A stretch of DNA of 11,661 bases, taken from NCBI GenBank assembly GCA_031270565.1, contig JAISXJ010000015.1:1-11661 (forward strand), given 5' to 3'. Position 1 is the stretch's first letter. Each line of letters opens with the position of its first letter. Origin of the DNA: Prevotellaceae bacterium. GTDB taxonomy: Bacteria > Bacteroidota > Bacteroidia > Bacteroidales > Paludibacteraceae. Position numbers and translations under genes: made by a program. Below the pieces are notes generated by a model. It searched no databases and was not told where the DNA came from. It saw nothing but the letters and a program-made list of their open reading frames with translations. Below, piece after piece: positions 5,809-11,661 of this stretch.

Positions 5809-6639
5809 TTATTCTAAACGGAATACAACAGGAATGGAGTAATAAACATACACTGCACGTCCCTGTTGACGTCCCGGCGTCCATTTTGGCATGCTGCTTA
5901 TCAGCCTTATGGCTTCTCTGTCGCATGAAGGATGCAATGGACCAATAACCTCTACTTTGGAGACATCGCCTTCGGGCGTTATCACAAATTGCACTGTAAC
6001 ACGTCCTTGTATTCCAGCCTCCTGTGCCATCACAGGATAGATGAGGTTTTTTCTCAGATAGGCATACATTTCAGCCTCGCCTCCGGGGAAAGCGGGCATC
6101 TGCTCTACCTTTCGGAATATTTCGGTCTTTCTGGCTTCTGTGATTGCCTCGTGTTCGCGAAGTGTCGCAATATCCACACCCGTATCATCGTCCTTTCCTT
6201 TGATGTCGGCAACCGAAATTTGAATTTGCGTCTCCTGCAAGTCAGTCTGAGACTTCATTTCCTGATTATCGTCCACCTCGTCATCGGGACGAATTTTCGG
6301 CACAACAAACTGAACGGTTGATTTAAGTTCGGGCGGAGGCGTTTCCTCGACCTTCTTAATAGCTTCCTCCACAAGATTTTCTTCGGGAGTTTGGTTAACG
6401 TCGGTCATCGTGTAAGTTTCCTCCACTCCTGCCGTCCGGGCAGGGATGAGCGCCTCCACCGCACTGATTAAAGCAGGCAGCAAGGCAATGACAATCACGA
6501 CTGCCAATATAACCAGAAACGCCACAATATGCCTTTTCGAAGATGAACGGCGAAGACGATAGGCTCCATACCGCTGGTTTTTGCCCTCGAAAACGACATC
6601 ACACCATTCGGACGAATTTAATTTAATATCTTTTCCCAT
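5809..6639 (-). CDS. tonB: Energy transducer TonB
   Basis: This 276-residue TonB-family protein couples the ExbB-ExbD proton motor to outer-membrane TonB-dependent receptors. The N-terminus has the Bacteroidetes-type cytoplasmic segment (SEWCDVVFEGKNQRYGAYRLR). One membrane anchor follows at about residues 38-62, then an acidic, moderately proline-rich periplasmic linker (EETPPPELKSTV...). The C-terminal TonB domain (about residues 195-276) shows YPVMAQEAGIQGRVTVQFVI, then HPSCDREAIRLISSMPKWTPG and a final YYSIPVVFRLE, all standard for PF03544. The linker is shorter and less rich in proline-lysine than in E. coli TonB. The gene follows the second exbD by 23 bases, which supports co-transcription. 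Confidence 0.95.
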   Translation of the reverse strand: MGKDIKLNSSEWCDVVFEGKNQRYGAYRLRRSSSKRHIVAFLVILAVVIVIALLPALISAVEALIPARTAGVEETYTMTDVNQTPEENLVEEAIKKVEETPPPELKSTVQFVVPKIRPDDEVDDNQEMKSQTDLQETQIQISVADIKGKDDDTGVDIATLREHEAITEARKTEIFRKVEQMPAFPGGEAEMYAYLRKNLIYPVMAQEAGIQGRVTVQFVITPEGDVSKVEVIGPLHPSCDREAIRLISSMPKWTPGRQQGRAVYVYYSIPVVFRLE

Positions 6640-6662
6640 AATTTCCGTCTTTTAGAATGTGA

Positions 6663-7325
6663 TTATTTTTTTGGTTGCACGGCATTTTTGCCGTATTCCC
6701 CTCGTGTAGCGTAATTGTTCAAGAGAAACCTGTCTCCTTCCGTCATGCCGGCAATGGCGTAAACGTCGATGCTGCAAATTTGCATCTCGTCCAGCGCATC
6801 CACCAGATTTTTGTAGTTTGACTCGTCGGTAGGCTTGATAATTACCACCTTGCGATGTGCCTTATTATCCTTAATTTCCTTTGAGCGCTGTTTAAACTCC
6901 TCATCGGTCATCCGTTTGTTTTCCAGCTTTTCTTTCCGCAACTCGCGCATTTCATCAACAATGAACTGATTGCGTTGCAACAGATAAGCACGCAAGCCTT
7001 CCGGAGAGTAGTTGGTTACTTTGAGAGAGGTATAGTCGTCAAATTTGGGAGCGCCATCGTAATAGAAGACTGTATCATTCTCTCCAAGTATAAGCGTGAT
7101 GGTCTGAGAATCCTTTACATCGGGACGGTCTTCGTCCCGCGTAATTTTTTCATCAGCAGGCATTGCAATATCCATCACCTGCGGTTTACTCAGGGTGGTA
7201 CAGAACATGAAGAATGTAATCAGCAACATGTTCATATCCACCATTGGCGTAAAGTCCACCCGCAACAACTGTTTTTTAGGTTTGCCCTTTTTTGCTTCGC
7301 CACCTGATTGTTGTATTTCTGCCAT
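6663..7325 (-). CDS. exbD: ExbD-family biopolymer transport protein (second copy)
   Basis: This 220-residue ExbD/TolR-family protein is a subunit of the proton channel that powers TonB. A basic cytoplasmic N-terminus leads into the family signature RVDFTPMVDMNMLLITFFMF. D30 falls at the site of the essential membrane aspartate (D25 in E. coli ExbD), inside the single membrane helix (about 31-49). The periplasmic part is longer than in E. coli ExbD (141 aa). It contains a charged, helical insert (about residues 113-155, MRELRKEKLENKRMTDEEF...) before the standard end (VVIIKPTDESNYKNLVDALD and an isoleucine-rich strand). It is paired with a different ExbD upstream, and the two may form a mixed dimer within the ExbB pentamer. 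Confidence 0.94.
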   Translation of the reverse strand: MAEIQQSGGEAKKGKPKKQLLRVDFTPMVDMNMLLITFFMFCTTLSKPQVMDIAMPADEKITRDEDRPDVKDSQTITLILGENDTVFYYDGAPKFDDYTSLKVTNYSPEGLRAYLLQRNQFIVDEMRELRKEKLENKRMTDEEFKQRSKEIKDNKAHRKVVIIKPTDESNYKNLVDALDEMQICSIDVYAIAGMTEGDRFLLNNYATRGEYGKNAVQPKK

Positions 7326-7393
7326 AATGTTTACTTTTTATTTAGTTAAGTGCTACGTCCGTTCCAAATGCTTTTTTCGGAGCAAATGAACGG

Positions 7394-8005
7394 TTACAAT
7401 CCTGAAGGCATTGCCCTTAGCGTGGTTATCAAACTATAGCGATTCTCTTTGAGTTCGACCAGCGTTTTTATCACTCCGCTTACCAGTGGATAGGGTGTGA
7501 TTTGGTCGGACTTGATAGCAATTCTCATCTCCTTACCGCTTGCCCGGCGTGCATACGTTACCCATCGCGCCAACTGATTATTGATGCTGTCGGTGGGAAT
7601 ACCCATTTGCCGAATGTCATCATTTCTGGACATCTGATGTTTATTCAGATAAACCGACATCTGCCCCATAGGCACGCCGATATGAGAATCCTCTATGAAT
7701 GCACGTTTCTGACGGTCGGTAAATGTCATTCCGTAATCTCGCCCCATCGAATCCAATACTGCAACCTTAATGTCGGGTCGGTCAAGATTTAGAAAAACCT
7801 GCCCTTTGGGAGTAATCAGTATTGTCATCGTATTATATTCCGGCACCTTCACCTCCGACACCGACGCAGGGGTTAAAACCTGCACAGGCTCTTTGGGAAG
7901 AAATGTAGCGGTAAGCATAAAAAAGGTTAGCAAGAGTACAGTAACATCACTCATCGCAGTCATGTCGATGAATGTGTTCTGTTTTTTGGCTTTAACTTTT
8001 CCCAT
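7394..8005 (-). CDS. exbD: ExbD-family biopolymer transport protein (first copy)
   Basis: This 203-residue ExbD/TolR-family protein has its single membrane helix near the N-terminus and the signature FIDMTAMSDVTVLLLTFFML. D20 is at the essential proton-carrying aspartate position. Its helix and periplasmic domain differ clearly from the second ExbD, with MSD-VTVLLL here against MVD-MNMLLI there, so this is an old paralogue pair and not a recent duplication. The periplasmic domain ends with MRIAIKSDQITPYPLVSGVI, the usual ExbD C-terminal fold. It starts 78 bases after exbB and is followed by 68 bases. That gap contains CCGTTC (7359-7364) and GAACGG (7388-7393), a possible weak hairpin. Confidence 0.93.
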   Translation of the reverse strand: MGKVKAKKQNTFIDMTAMSDVTVLLLTFFMLTATFLPKEPVQVLTPASVSEVKVPEYNTMTILITPKGQVFLNLDRPDIKVAVLDSMGRDYGMTFTDRQKRAFIEDSHIGVPMGQMSVYLNKHQMSRNDDIRQMGIPTDSINNQLARWVTYARRASGKEMRIAIKSDQITPYPLVSGVIKTLVELKENRYSLITTLRAMPSGL

Positions 8006-8037
8006 TTTTATTCTTATTTTTTACATGTTAGAGTAAA

Positions 8038-8061
8038 GGAATTCGCTTGTTGCTGAATTCC
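8038..8061 (-). repeat. Hairpin in the exbB-exbD gap
   Basis: GGAATTC (8038-8044) and GAATTCC (8055-8061) are a perfect 7-bp inverted repeat with a 10-base loop. No T-tract follows on the minus strand, so an mRNA processing or stability role, giving different exbB and exbD levels, is more likely than termination. Confidence 0.4.
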
Positions 8062-8083
8062 ATTGATTGGTTGATTCCGGCGA

Positions 8084-8893
8084 TTATTTCGACAGTCCGC
8101 CGTGTTTATCAACATAAGTCTGACCTATTGCGAACCCAATTTCGTCCACAGCGTTGGTCATGCTTTCTACCCTACCAGAAAAATAAGAATATGTGATGAT
8201 AGCCAAAGCGCCGGTAGCGATACCGAGAGCGGTATTCAAAAGCGCCTCAGAGATACCAACTGCCAATGCGGTTGAATCCGGTGCGCCTTCCTGACCCATA
8301 GCGCCAAACGATTTGATCATACCAAGCACCGTTCCTAACAATCCGAATAATGTTCCCAGAGTAGAAATTGTTGCAATCACAGGAAGATTCTGTTGTAAAT
8401 AGGGCAACTCAAGCGTGGTGGCTTCTTCGATCTCATGCTGAATCATATCTGATTTTTCAGCATTGTTAGCGTCCGGAAGCTGGTCAACATCCTGATAACG
8501 AATCAATGCTGATTTCACGATATTTGCCACAGAGCCTTTCTGTTCGTCACACAATTTAAGTGCGCTGTCAATATTACCGGCATCCAGTTGGCGTTTTACG
8601 TTTAAAACAAATTGAGCCACGTTACCTTTACCGCTGGCTCTGCCAAGAGCAAATAAACGCTCCACAGAAAGAACCAATACCGTCAAAAGGAGTGTTATCA
8701 CACACGGTATCACGTAACCTCCCTGATACAGAGTAGCAAAGAGATTGCCGGGAAGCGGATGCCCTTTCTCGTCGAAGCCGCTGGGGTCGCCGCAAATGTA
8801 GAAAAAGAATAAACCGGCTACAATCGCACATCCGAGAATAATGATTGCGGCAGAAACACCTTTAGATCTTGATTTTTGTTTTTTTGTTTCCAT
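8084..8893 (-). CDS. exbB: MotA/TolQ/ExbB proton channel protein ExbB
   Basis: This 269-residue inner-membrane protein forms the pentameric proton channel around ExbD that energises TonB. Membrane segments lie at about residues 13-34, 58-80, 168-192 and 210-235. The MotA/TolQ/ExbB signature is in the last two: ISTLGTLFGLLGTVLGMI with conserved T and G residues, and ALLNTALGIATGALAII. Between helices 2 and 3 is the usual cytoplasmic helical domain (AQFVLNVKRQLDAGNIDSAL...). The extra N-terminal helix and length match the Bacteroidetes form. It is the first gene of the cluster, with a promoter box about 150 bases upstream. Confidence 0.95.
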   Translation of the reverse strand: METKKQKSRSKGVSAAIIILGCAIVAGLFFFYICGDPSGFDEKGHPLPGNLFATLYQGGYVIPCVITLLLTVLVLSVERLFALGRASGKGNVAQFVLNVKRQLDAGNIDSALKLCDEQKGSVANIVKSALIRYQDVDQLPDANNAEKSDMIQHEIEEATTLELPYLQQNLPVIATISTLGTLFGLLGTVLGMIKSFGAMGQEGAPDSTALAVGISEALLNTALGIATGALAIITYSYFSGRVESMTNAVDEIGFAIGQTYVDKHGGLSK

Positions 8894-9264
8894 AGTGAAA
8901 TGTGATGTTAAAAAATAATTAAGTTGTGAATTAAAAATGTTATACTTTTAAGAAAAACAATTTGTTAAACGGTTATTGTTTATTTTGTTATGAAATATGG
9001 ATGAATATAACGCAAATCATATCAGCCAATATTTCGGGTGCAAAGGTAATAAATTATATGGAGTTATACCATAACAAAAAAATATTTCTACGCCTTTGCT
9101 TTTCATTTGTTTCCGAATTATATTGTGTAAATCTTATTGGATTTTCTTTTTTTGCCGAAAACGGTCATGTTTTTTTGTTGCTCAAACGGATTTTTACGCC
9201 GGATATTGTTTCTGTACAGCATTTTTTTACGGTTAAGTCTTTTTTTGAGGCGCTATGAAAAGAA
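8894..9264. other. AT-rich spacer and exbB leader
   Basis: From 8894 to about 9034 this is the putative 5' untranslated leader of the exbB cluster. I found no riboswitch or upstream open frame in it that I could defend. From 9049 to 9264 it is very AT-rich with no visible gene. A plus-strand open frame at 8962-9258 starts with TTG, runs across the promoter and has no recognisable composition, so it is not called. Confidence 0.6.
9041..9048 (-). promoter_or_regulatory. Bacteroidetes-type -7 box for the exbB cluster
   Basis: The minus strand reads TACCTTTG followed by CAC, an excellent match to TAnnTTTG. No clear TTG appears at the normal -33 spacing; the nearest, at 9077-9075 (minus), is several bases too far. 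Transcription would start near 9034 and give a ~140-base leader. Confidence 0.65.
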
Positions 9265-9299
9265 TTTAGAGTTTAGTTTTTAGAGTGTAGAGTTTAGTT
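9265..9299. repeat. 7-bp tandem array (TTTAGAG/TTTAGTT)
   Basis: Five consecutive 7-base units read TTTAGAG, TTTAGTT, TTTAGAG, TGTAGAG, TTTAGTT. The same words occur in inverted orientation (CTAAACT, CTAAACT) at 9474-9487 and again (CTACACT, CTAAACT) at 9681-9694, so this array is the left arm of an inverted-repeat element. Confidence 0.8.
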
Positions 9300-9502
9300 T
9301 TTTGCCCGTTAGGGCATAAATATCAATAGAAAAACGGAACACAGATGACACAGATTTAACAGATAAACGCCAGATTTCTATCTGTGAAAATCGTGTCTAA
9401 TCTGCGGTATCAGTGTTCAAAAATAAAAAATAGAACACAGATGACACGAAACAACCCTCGGCGTAGCCAATAACTAAACTCTAAACTCTAATAACTAAAA
9501 AA
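9272..9502. repeat. Inverted-repeat element, copy 1, with palindromic core
   Basis: The outer arms are 9272-9302 and about 9470-9502, imperfect reverse complements built from the 7-base words. Inside is an 82-base core (9337-9418) that begins GAACACAGATGACACAGATT and ends CAGTGTTC. The two halves of the core are themselves imperfect reverse complements, so it could fold into a long hairpin. A fragment of the core start (GAACACAGATGACAC) recurs at 9433-9447. No open frame is present. Confidence 0.75.
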
Positions 9503-9510
9503 AAGGCGTT

Positions 9511-9711
9511 TTTGCCCGTTACGGCTTCAATATCAATAGAAAAACCAGAACACAGATGACACAGATTTAACAGATTAACGCCAGATTTCTATCTGTGAAA
9601 ATCGTGTCTAATCTGCGGTATCAGTGTTCAAAAATAATTTAGCCACAAATACACGAAACAACGTTCGGCGTAGCCAATAACTACACTCTAAACTCTAAAA
9701 ACTATAAACTA
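9511..9711. repeat. Tandem copy 2 of the palindromic element
   Basis: This repeats copy 1 at an offset of 210-211 bases. TTTGCCCGTT at 9301 recurs at 9511, and the 82-base core recurs at 9548-9629 with 81 of 82 bases identical. The GGCGTAGCCAATAACTA segment (from 9460) recurs from 9667. The flanks are more diverged than the core. The right arm ends within a few bases of the terminator of the next gene. Confidence 0.82.
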
Positions 9712-9713
9712 AA

Positions 9714-9739
9714 AGAAAAGCCCCTCGCGGGGCTTTTCT
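9714..9739 (-). terminator. Intrinsic terminator of the surface-protein gene
   Basis: AGAAAAGCCCC (9714-9724) and GGGGCTTTTCT (9729-9739) form an 11-bp perfect stem with a 4-base loop. On the minus strand it is followed by TTTAGTTT, with T-rich sequence also in the stem's 3' side. It begins 10 bases after the stop codon. Confidence 0.9.
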
Positions 9740-9749
9740 GTGTTTAGGG

Positions 9750-11661
9750 TTATTCTTTCACAAACTTCCCTATTGCATTGCCGATTCTTACGAAATACAC
9801 ACCTTTTGCCAAATGCGATACATTGATGCTTATCTCGCCGGTTTGGAGGGGCGAAATATTTTTCACCCCTATTGTGCGCCCTGACAAATCCGTTATTTCC
9901 ACATTGGCATCTCCCGATACACCCGAAATAAACAGTTCATCTCTTACGGGATTCGGATAGAGCGCAAGGGCGGTAGCCGGTGTGCCCTCTATGCCGGTGA
10001 TAATGTCAAAGGTGGCTGTGAACGTCGTATCTTTCGTTACCGTGACAGTGCGTGGATTGTCCGTGTTGCCGTCGTTCCACTGCACAAACTGATAGCCGGA
10101 GAGGGGCGTTGCGGCGATGATTGCCGTGTTGTTGGTGCAGGTGTTTATCTGCGTAACGGCGACGCTACCCTGAGCATCGTTTGCACTCTGTACGAAGAGA
10201 ACGGGAAGCGGGTCGGCTATGAAATTCGTGAAGCTACTCCACCGCGCTGCACTTTGATACGCTGCCAAAGTACCGCAGGGGATGTACACGGGAATACCTA
10301 CCGGCACATTACGAAAAGCATCAGTACCCGCTGCAGGCGGAGTGGTTGCATCCACGTGTAGTTCCGTCAAGCCGCTGCAGTTCTGGAAAGCATAATCTCC
10401 AATTGTCTCCACCGTGCTTGGAAGCGTTAGCGAAGACAGAGCGGTGCAACCGGTGAATGCCATTCTGCCTATGGAGACTAACCCGCTGGGAAGCGTTACC
10501 GACTTCAGGGAAGTGCAACCGGCAAAAGTACTCGTTGTTATTGCCGTTATGCCATTGCCGATGATTACCGTTTCCAAGCTTTTACAACTGGAAAAAGTAT
10601 TCGTGCCGATAGAGTCTACCGAACTGGGAATGGTTACCGAAGTCAATCCGCTCTCTCGAAATCCATAAAAGCCTATGGTTGTCACCGATTCCGGAATGGT
10701 TACCGCCGTCAAGTCGCTGCTTTTCACAAAAGCATATTCTCCAATGGTTGTTACATTATAGGTTTCTCCCAAATTGGTAACGGTAGCGGGAATGACAACT
10801 GCACCGCTGTAGCTGTTGTACCAGTCGGTTGCATGCGTTACCTCTACAGCCTGAGGAGAGGAGGCAGGAATCACGTTGTAGTAGATTTCGTGACCATCGT
10901 TAATGGCGTAGAAATCATACCTCACTGCTACAAACTGCGCTGTGAGTGTCGTATCTTTCGGTACGGCAAGGGTGCGCGGATTGTCGGTGTTGCCGTCGCT
11001 CCACTGCGTGAAACGGGACTTAAAGACGGGCATTGCCGCGATGATTGCCGTATTGCCGTTTCCACAGGTGTTTACCTGCGTCACGGCAACGCTACCCATA
11101 GCCACGTCTGCACTTAGCACGGTAACAGTTGGCAGGGGCAGGTCATCCACGAAGTTTGTGGTTAACCCGCTCCAGCCTGTTGCTGCTTGGTAAGCTGCCG
11201 TACTGCCACATGGGATGTGTACGGCTATTCCGGTTGATACTCCCGAGAAAACGCTACTTTCTACGGTAACCGGAACAACCATATACGCATACAGCACCGT
11301 CAAGCCTGTGCAATCGGAGAACGCATCTGCACCAATGGACGAGAGTATATTGGGAAGCGTTACCGAAGTCAAACCGGTGCAACCCTTGAAAGCAGATGCG
11401 CCGATTGCCGCTACTATGTAGGTATTTCCCTCATTGGTAACGGTGGCAGGGATGACAACGGCGCCACTGTAGCTGTTGTAAGCTGTGGTTTCGTACATAA
11501 CCTCTGCCGTCATTGGCTCGCCGTAGGAGGTGATATTGTAGAAAATGGTTTTGCCTTCGTTTTCGGCAGAGAAATCATACGCCTGTGCTGTCGCTACTGC
11601 AAAGAACGCGGTAAACACCGTATCTTTTGTTATGGCGACAGTATGCGGATTGGCTATGCTG
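9750..11661 (-). CDS. Type IX-secreted surface protein with BspA-like LRRs and InlB-like repeats (5' end outside window)
   Basis: The frame is open from the stop at 9750 to the window edge, so at least 637 residues are seen and the start is missing. A GTG at 11616-11618 could be taken as a start but is an internal valine. The 14 codons before it encode a match to the internal repeat (ANPHTVAITKDT). Modules in order: the end of an InlB-like repeat (11661-~11600); a BspA-type LRR block (~11590-11148) with GAVVIPATVTN, AIGASAFKGCTGLTSVTLP and a cap VHIPCGSTAAYQ; a full InlB-like repeat (~11130-10932); a second, longer LRR block (~10915-10222); another InlB-like repeat (~10203-10012); and a type IX secretion C-terminal sorting domain (9971-9753) with LYPNPVRDELFI, ITDLSGR and HLAKGVYFVRI. 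The protein should cross the outer membrane and be anchored or released there. Adhesion or binding is likely from the family; no ligand is shown. Confidence 0.93.
   Translation of the reverse strand, partial: SIANPHTVAITKDTVFTAFFAVATAQAYDFSAENEGKTIFYNITSYGEPMTAEVMYETTAYNSYSGAVVIPATVTNEGNTYIVAAIGASAFKGCTGLTSVTLPNILSSIGADAFSDCTGLTVLYAYMVVPVTVESSVFSGVSTGIAVHIPCGSTAAYQAATGWSGLTTNFVDDLPLPTVTVLSADVAMGSVAVTQVNTCGNGNTAIIAAMPVFKSRFTQWSDGNTDNPRTLAVPKDTTLTAQFVAVRYDFYAINDGHEIYYNVIPASSPQAVEVTHATDWYNSYSGAVVIPATVTNLGETYNVTTIGEYAFVKSSDLTAVTIPESVTTIGFYGFRESGLTSVTIPSSVDSIGTNTFSSCKSLETVIIGNGITAITTSTFAGCTSLKSVTLPSGLVSIGRMAFTGCTALSSLTLPSTVETIGDYAFQNCSGLTELHVDATTPPAAGTDAFRNVPVGIPVYIPCGTLAAYQSAARWSSFTNFIADPLPVLFVQSANDAQGSVAVTQINTCTNNTAIIAATPLSGYQFVQWNDGNTDNPRTVTVTKDTTFTATFDIITGIEGTPATALALYPNPVRDELFISGVSGDANVEITDLSGRTIGVKNISPLQTGEISINVSHLAKGVYFVRIGNAIGKFVKE
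10012..11661 (-). repeat. Internal coding repeats: three InlB-like modules, two LRR blocks
   Basis: At the DNA level, the segments near 10021-10080, 10943-11005 and 11614-11661 are similar (each with CGTATCTTT followed by a GGATTG word). The segments 10761-10820 and 11419-11480 are also similar (both ending CTGTAGCTGTTGTA). The encoded unit is SVAVTQ-NTC...WSDGNTDNPRT...KDTTLTAQF followed by YDF...YYN and an LRR block. Spacings of about 920 and 670 bases show the LRR blocks differ in the number of LRRs. Confidence 0.8.

Noticed and set aside
8962..9258. 98-codon plus-strand frame starting with TTG in the AT-rich spacer
   Set aside because: It crosses the exbB promoter box, has no start context or family resemblance, and its hydrophobicity is explained by T-rich sequence.
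9265..9713. CRISPR array
   Set aside because: There are only two long repeats of ~200 bases with no short regular repeats and unique spacers, and no cas genes.
11616..11618. GTG as the start of the last gene
   Set aside because: The frame stays open to the window edge, and the upstream codons match the internal InlB-like repeat, so this is a valine within the protein.
1..11661. DGR template repeat or reverse transcriptase inside the window
   Set aside because: No second copy of the 1561-1734 sequence and no reverse-transcriptase-like protein could be found on either strand.

Overview
The window looks like a chromosomal piece of a member of the Bacteroidota, most likely Bacteroidales. Five things point there: a C-terminal domain of the type IX secretion (Por) kind, an ExbB-ExbD-ExbD-TonB cluster with the Bacteroidetes-style TonB N-terminus, a secreted FISUMP-domain protein, promoter motifs of the TAnnTTTG form, and weak or absent Shine-Dalgarno sequences. 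No genus can be named from sequence alone.

Layout. 1-387 is a gene-free, repeat-rich spacer with a 10-C run. 388-1734 (+) encodes a secreted FISUMP/C-type-lectin-like protein whose last ~57 codons look like the variable region of a diversity-generating retroelement (DGR) target; no reverse transcriptase or template repeat is present here. It ends in an intrinsic terminator, followed at once by a 125-bp MITE-like inverted-repeat element (1789-1913). Next come a Bacteroidetes-type -7 box, a compact preQ1-I riboswitch (1967-2000) that covers the translation start region, and a YhhQ-family queuosine-precursor transporter (2002-2688, +). A bidirectional terminator (2768-2802) separates this from a seven-gene minus-strand cluster.

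The minus-strand cluster, read in transcription order from 8893 down to 2823, is exbB, exbD, exbD, tonB, a 60-aa two-helix membrane protein, an orphan PstS-like lipoprotein, and a periplasmic TPR protein. It has a good -7 box at 9041-9048. A terminator-like hairpin between tonB and the 60-aa gene may set the ratio of the motor proteins to the last three products. The first four genes form the inner-membrane proton-driven motor that energises TonB-dependent outer-membrane receptors. The last three are likely accessory envelope proteins.

8894-9749 is a long spacer. Its right half holds two near-identical palindromic cores (81 of 82 bases the same) on a ~210-bp period, flanked by 7-bp arrays in inverted orientation. 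Its right edge abuts the terminator of the last gene (9750-11661, minus, 5' end outside the window). That gene encodes a large surface protein with BspA-like leucine-rich repeats alternating with InlB-like repeats and a type IX secretion sorting domain.

The most notable points are the DGR-like variable region, the preQ1-I riboswitch, and a family of inverted-repeat elements that sit directly behind the terminators of the two surface-protein genes.
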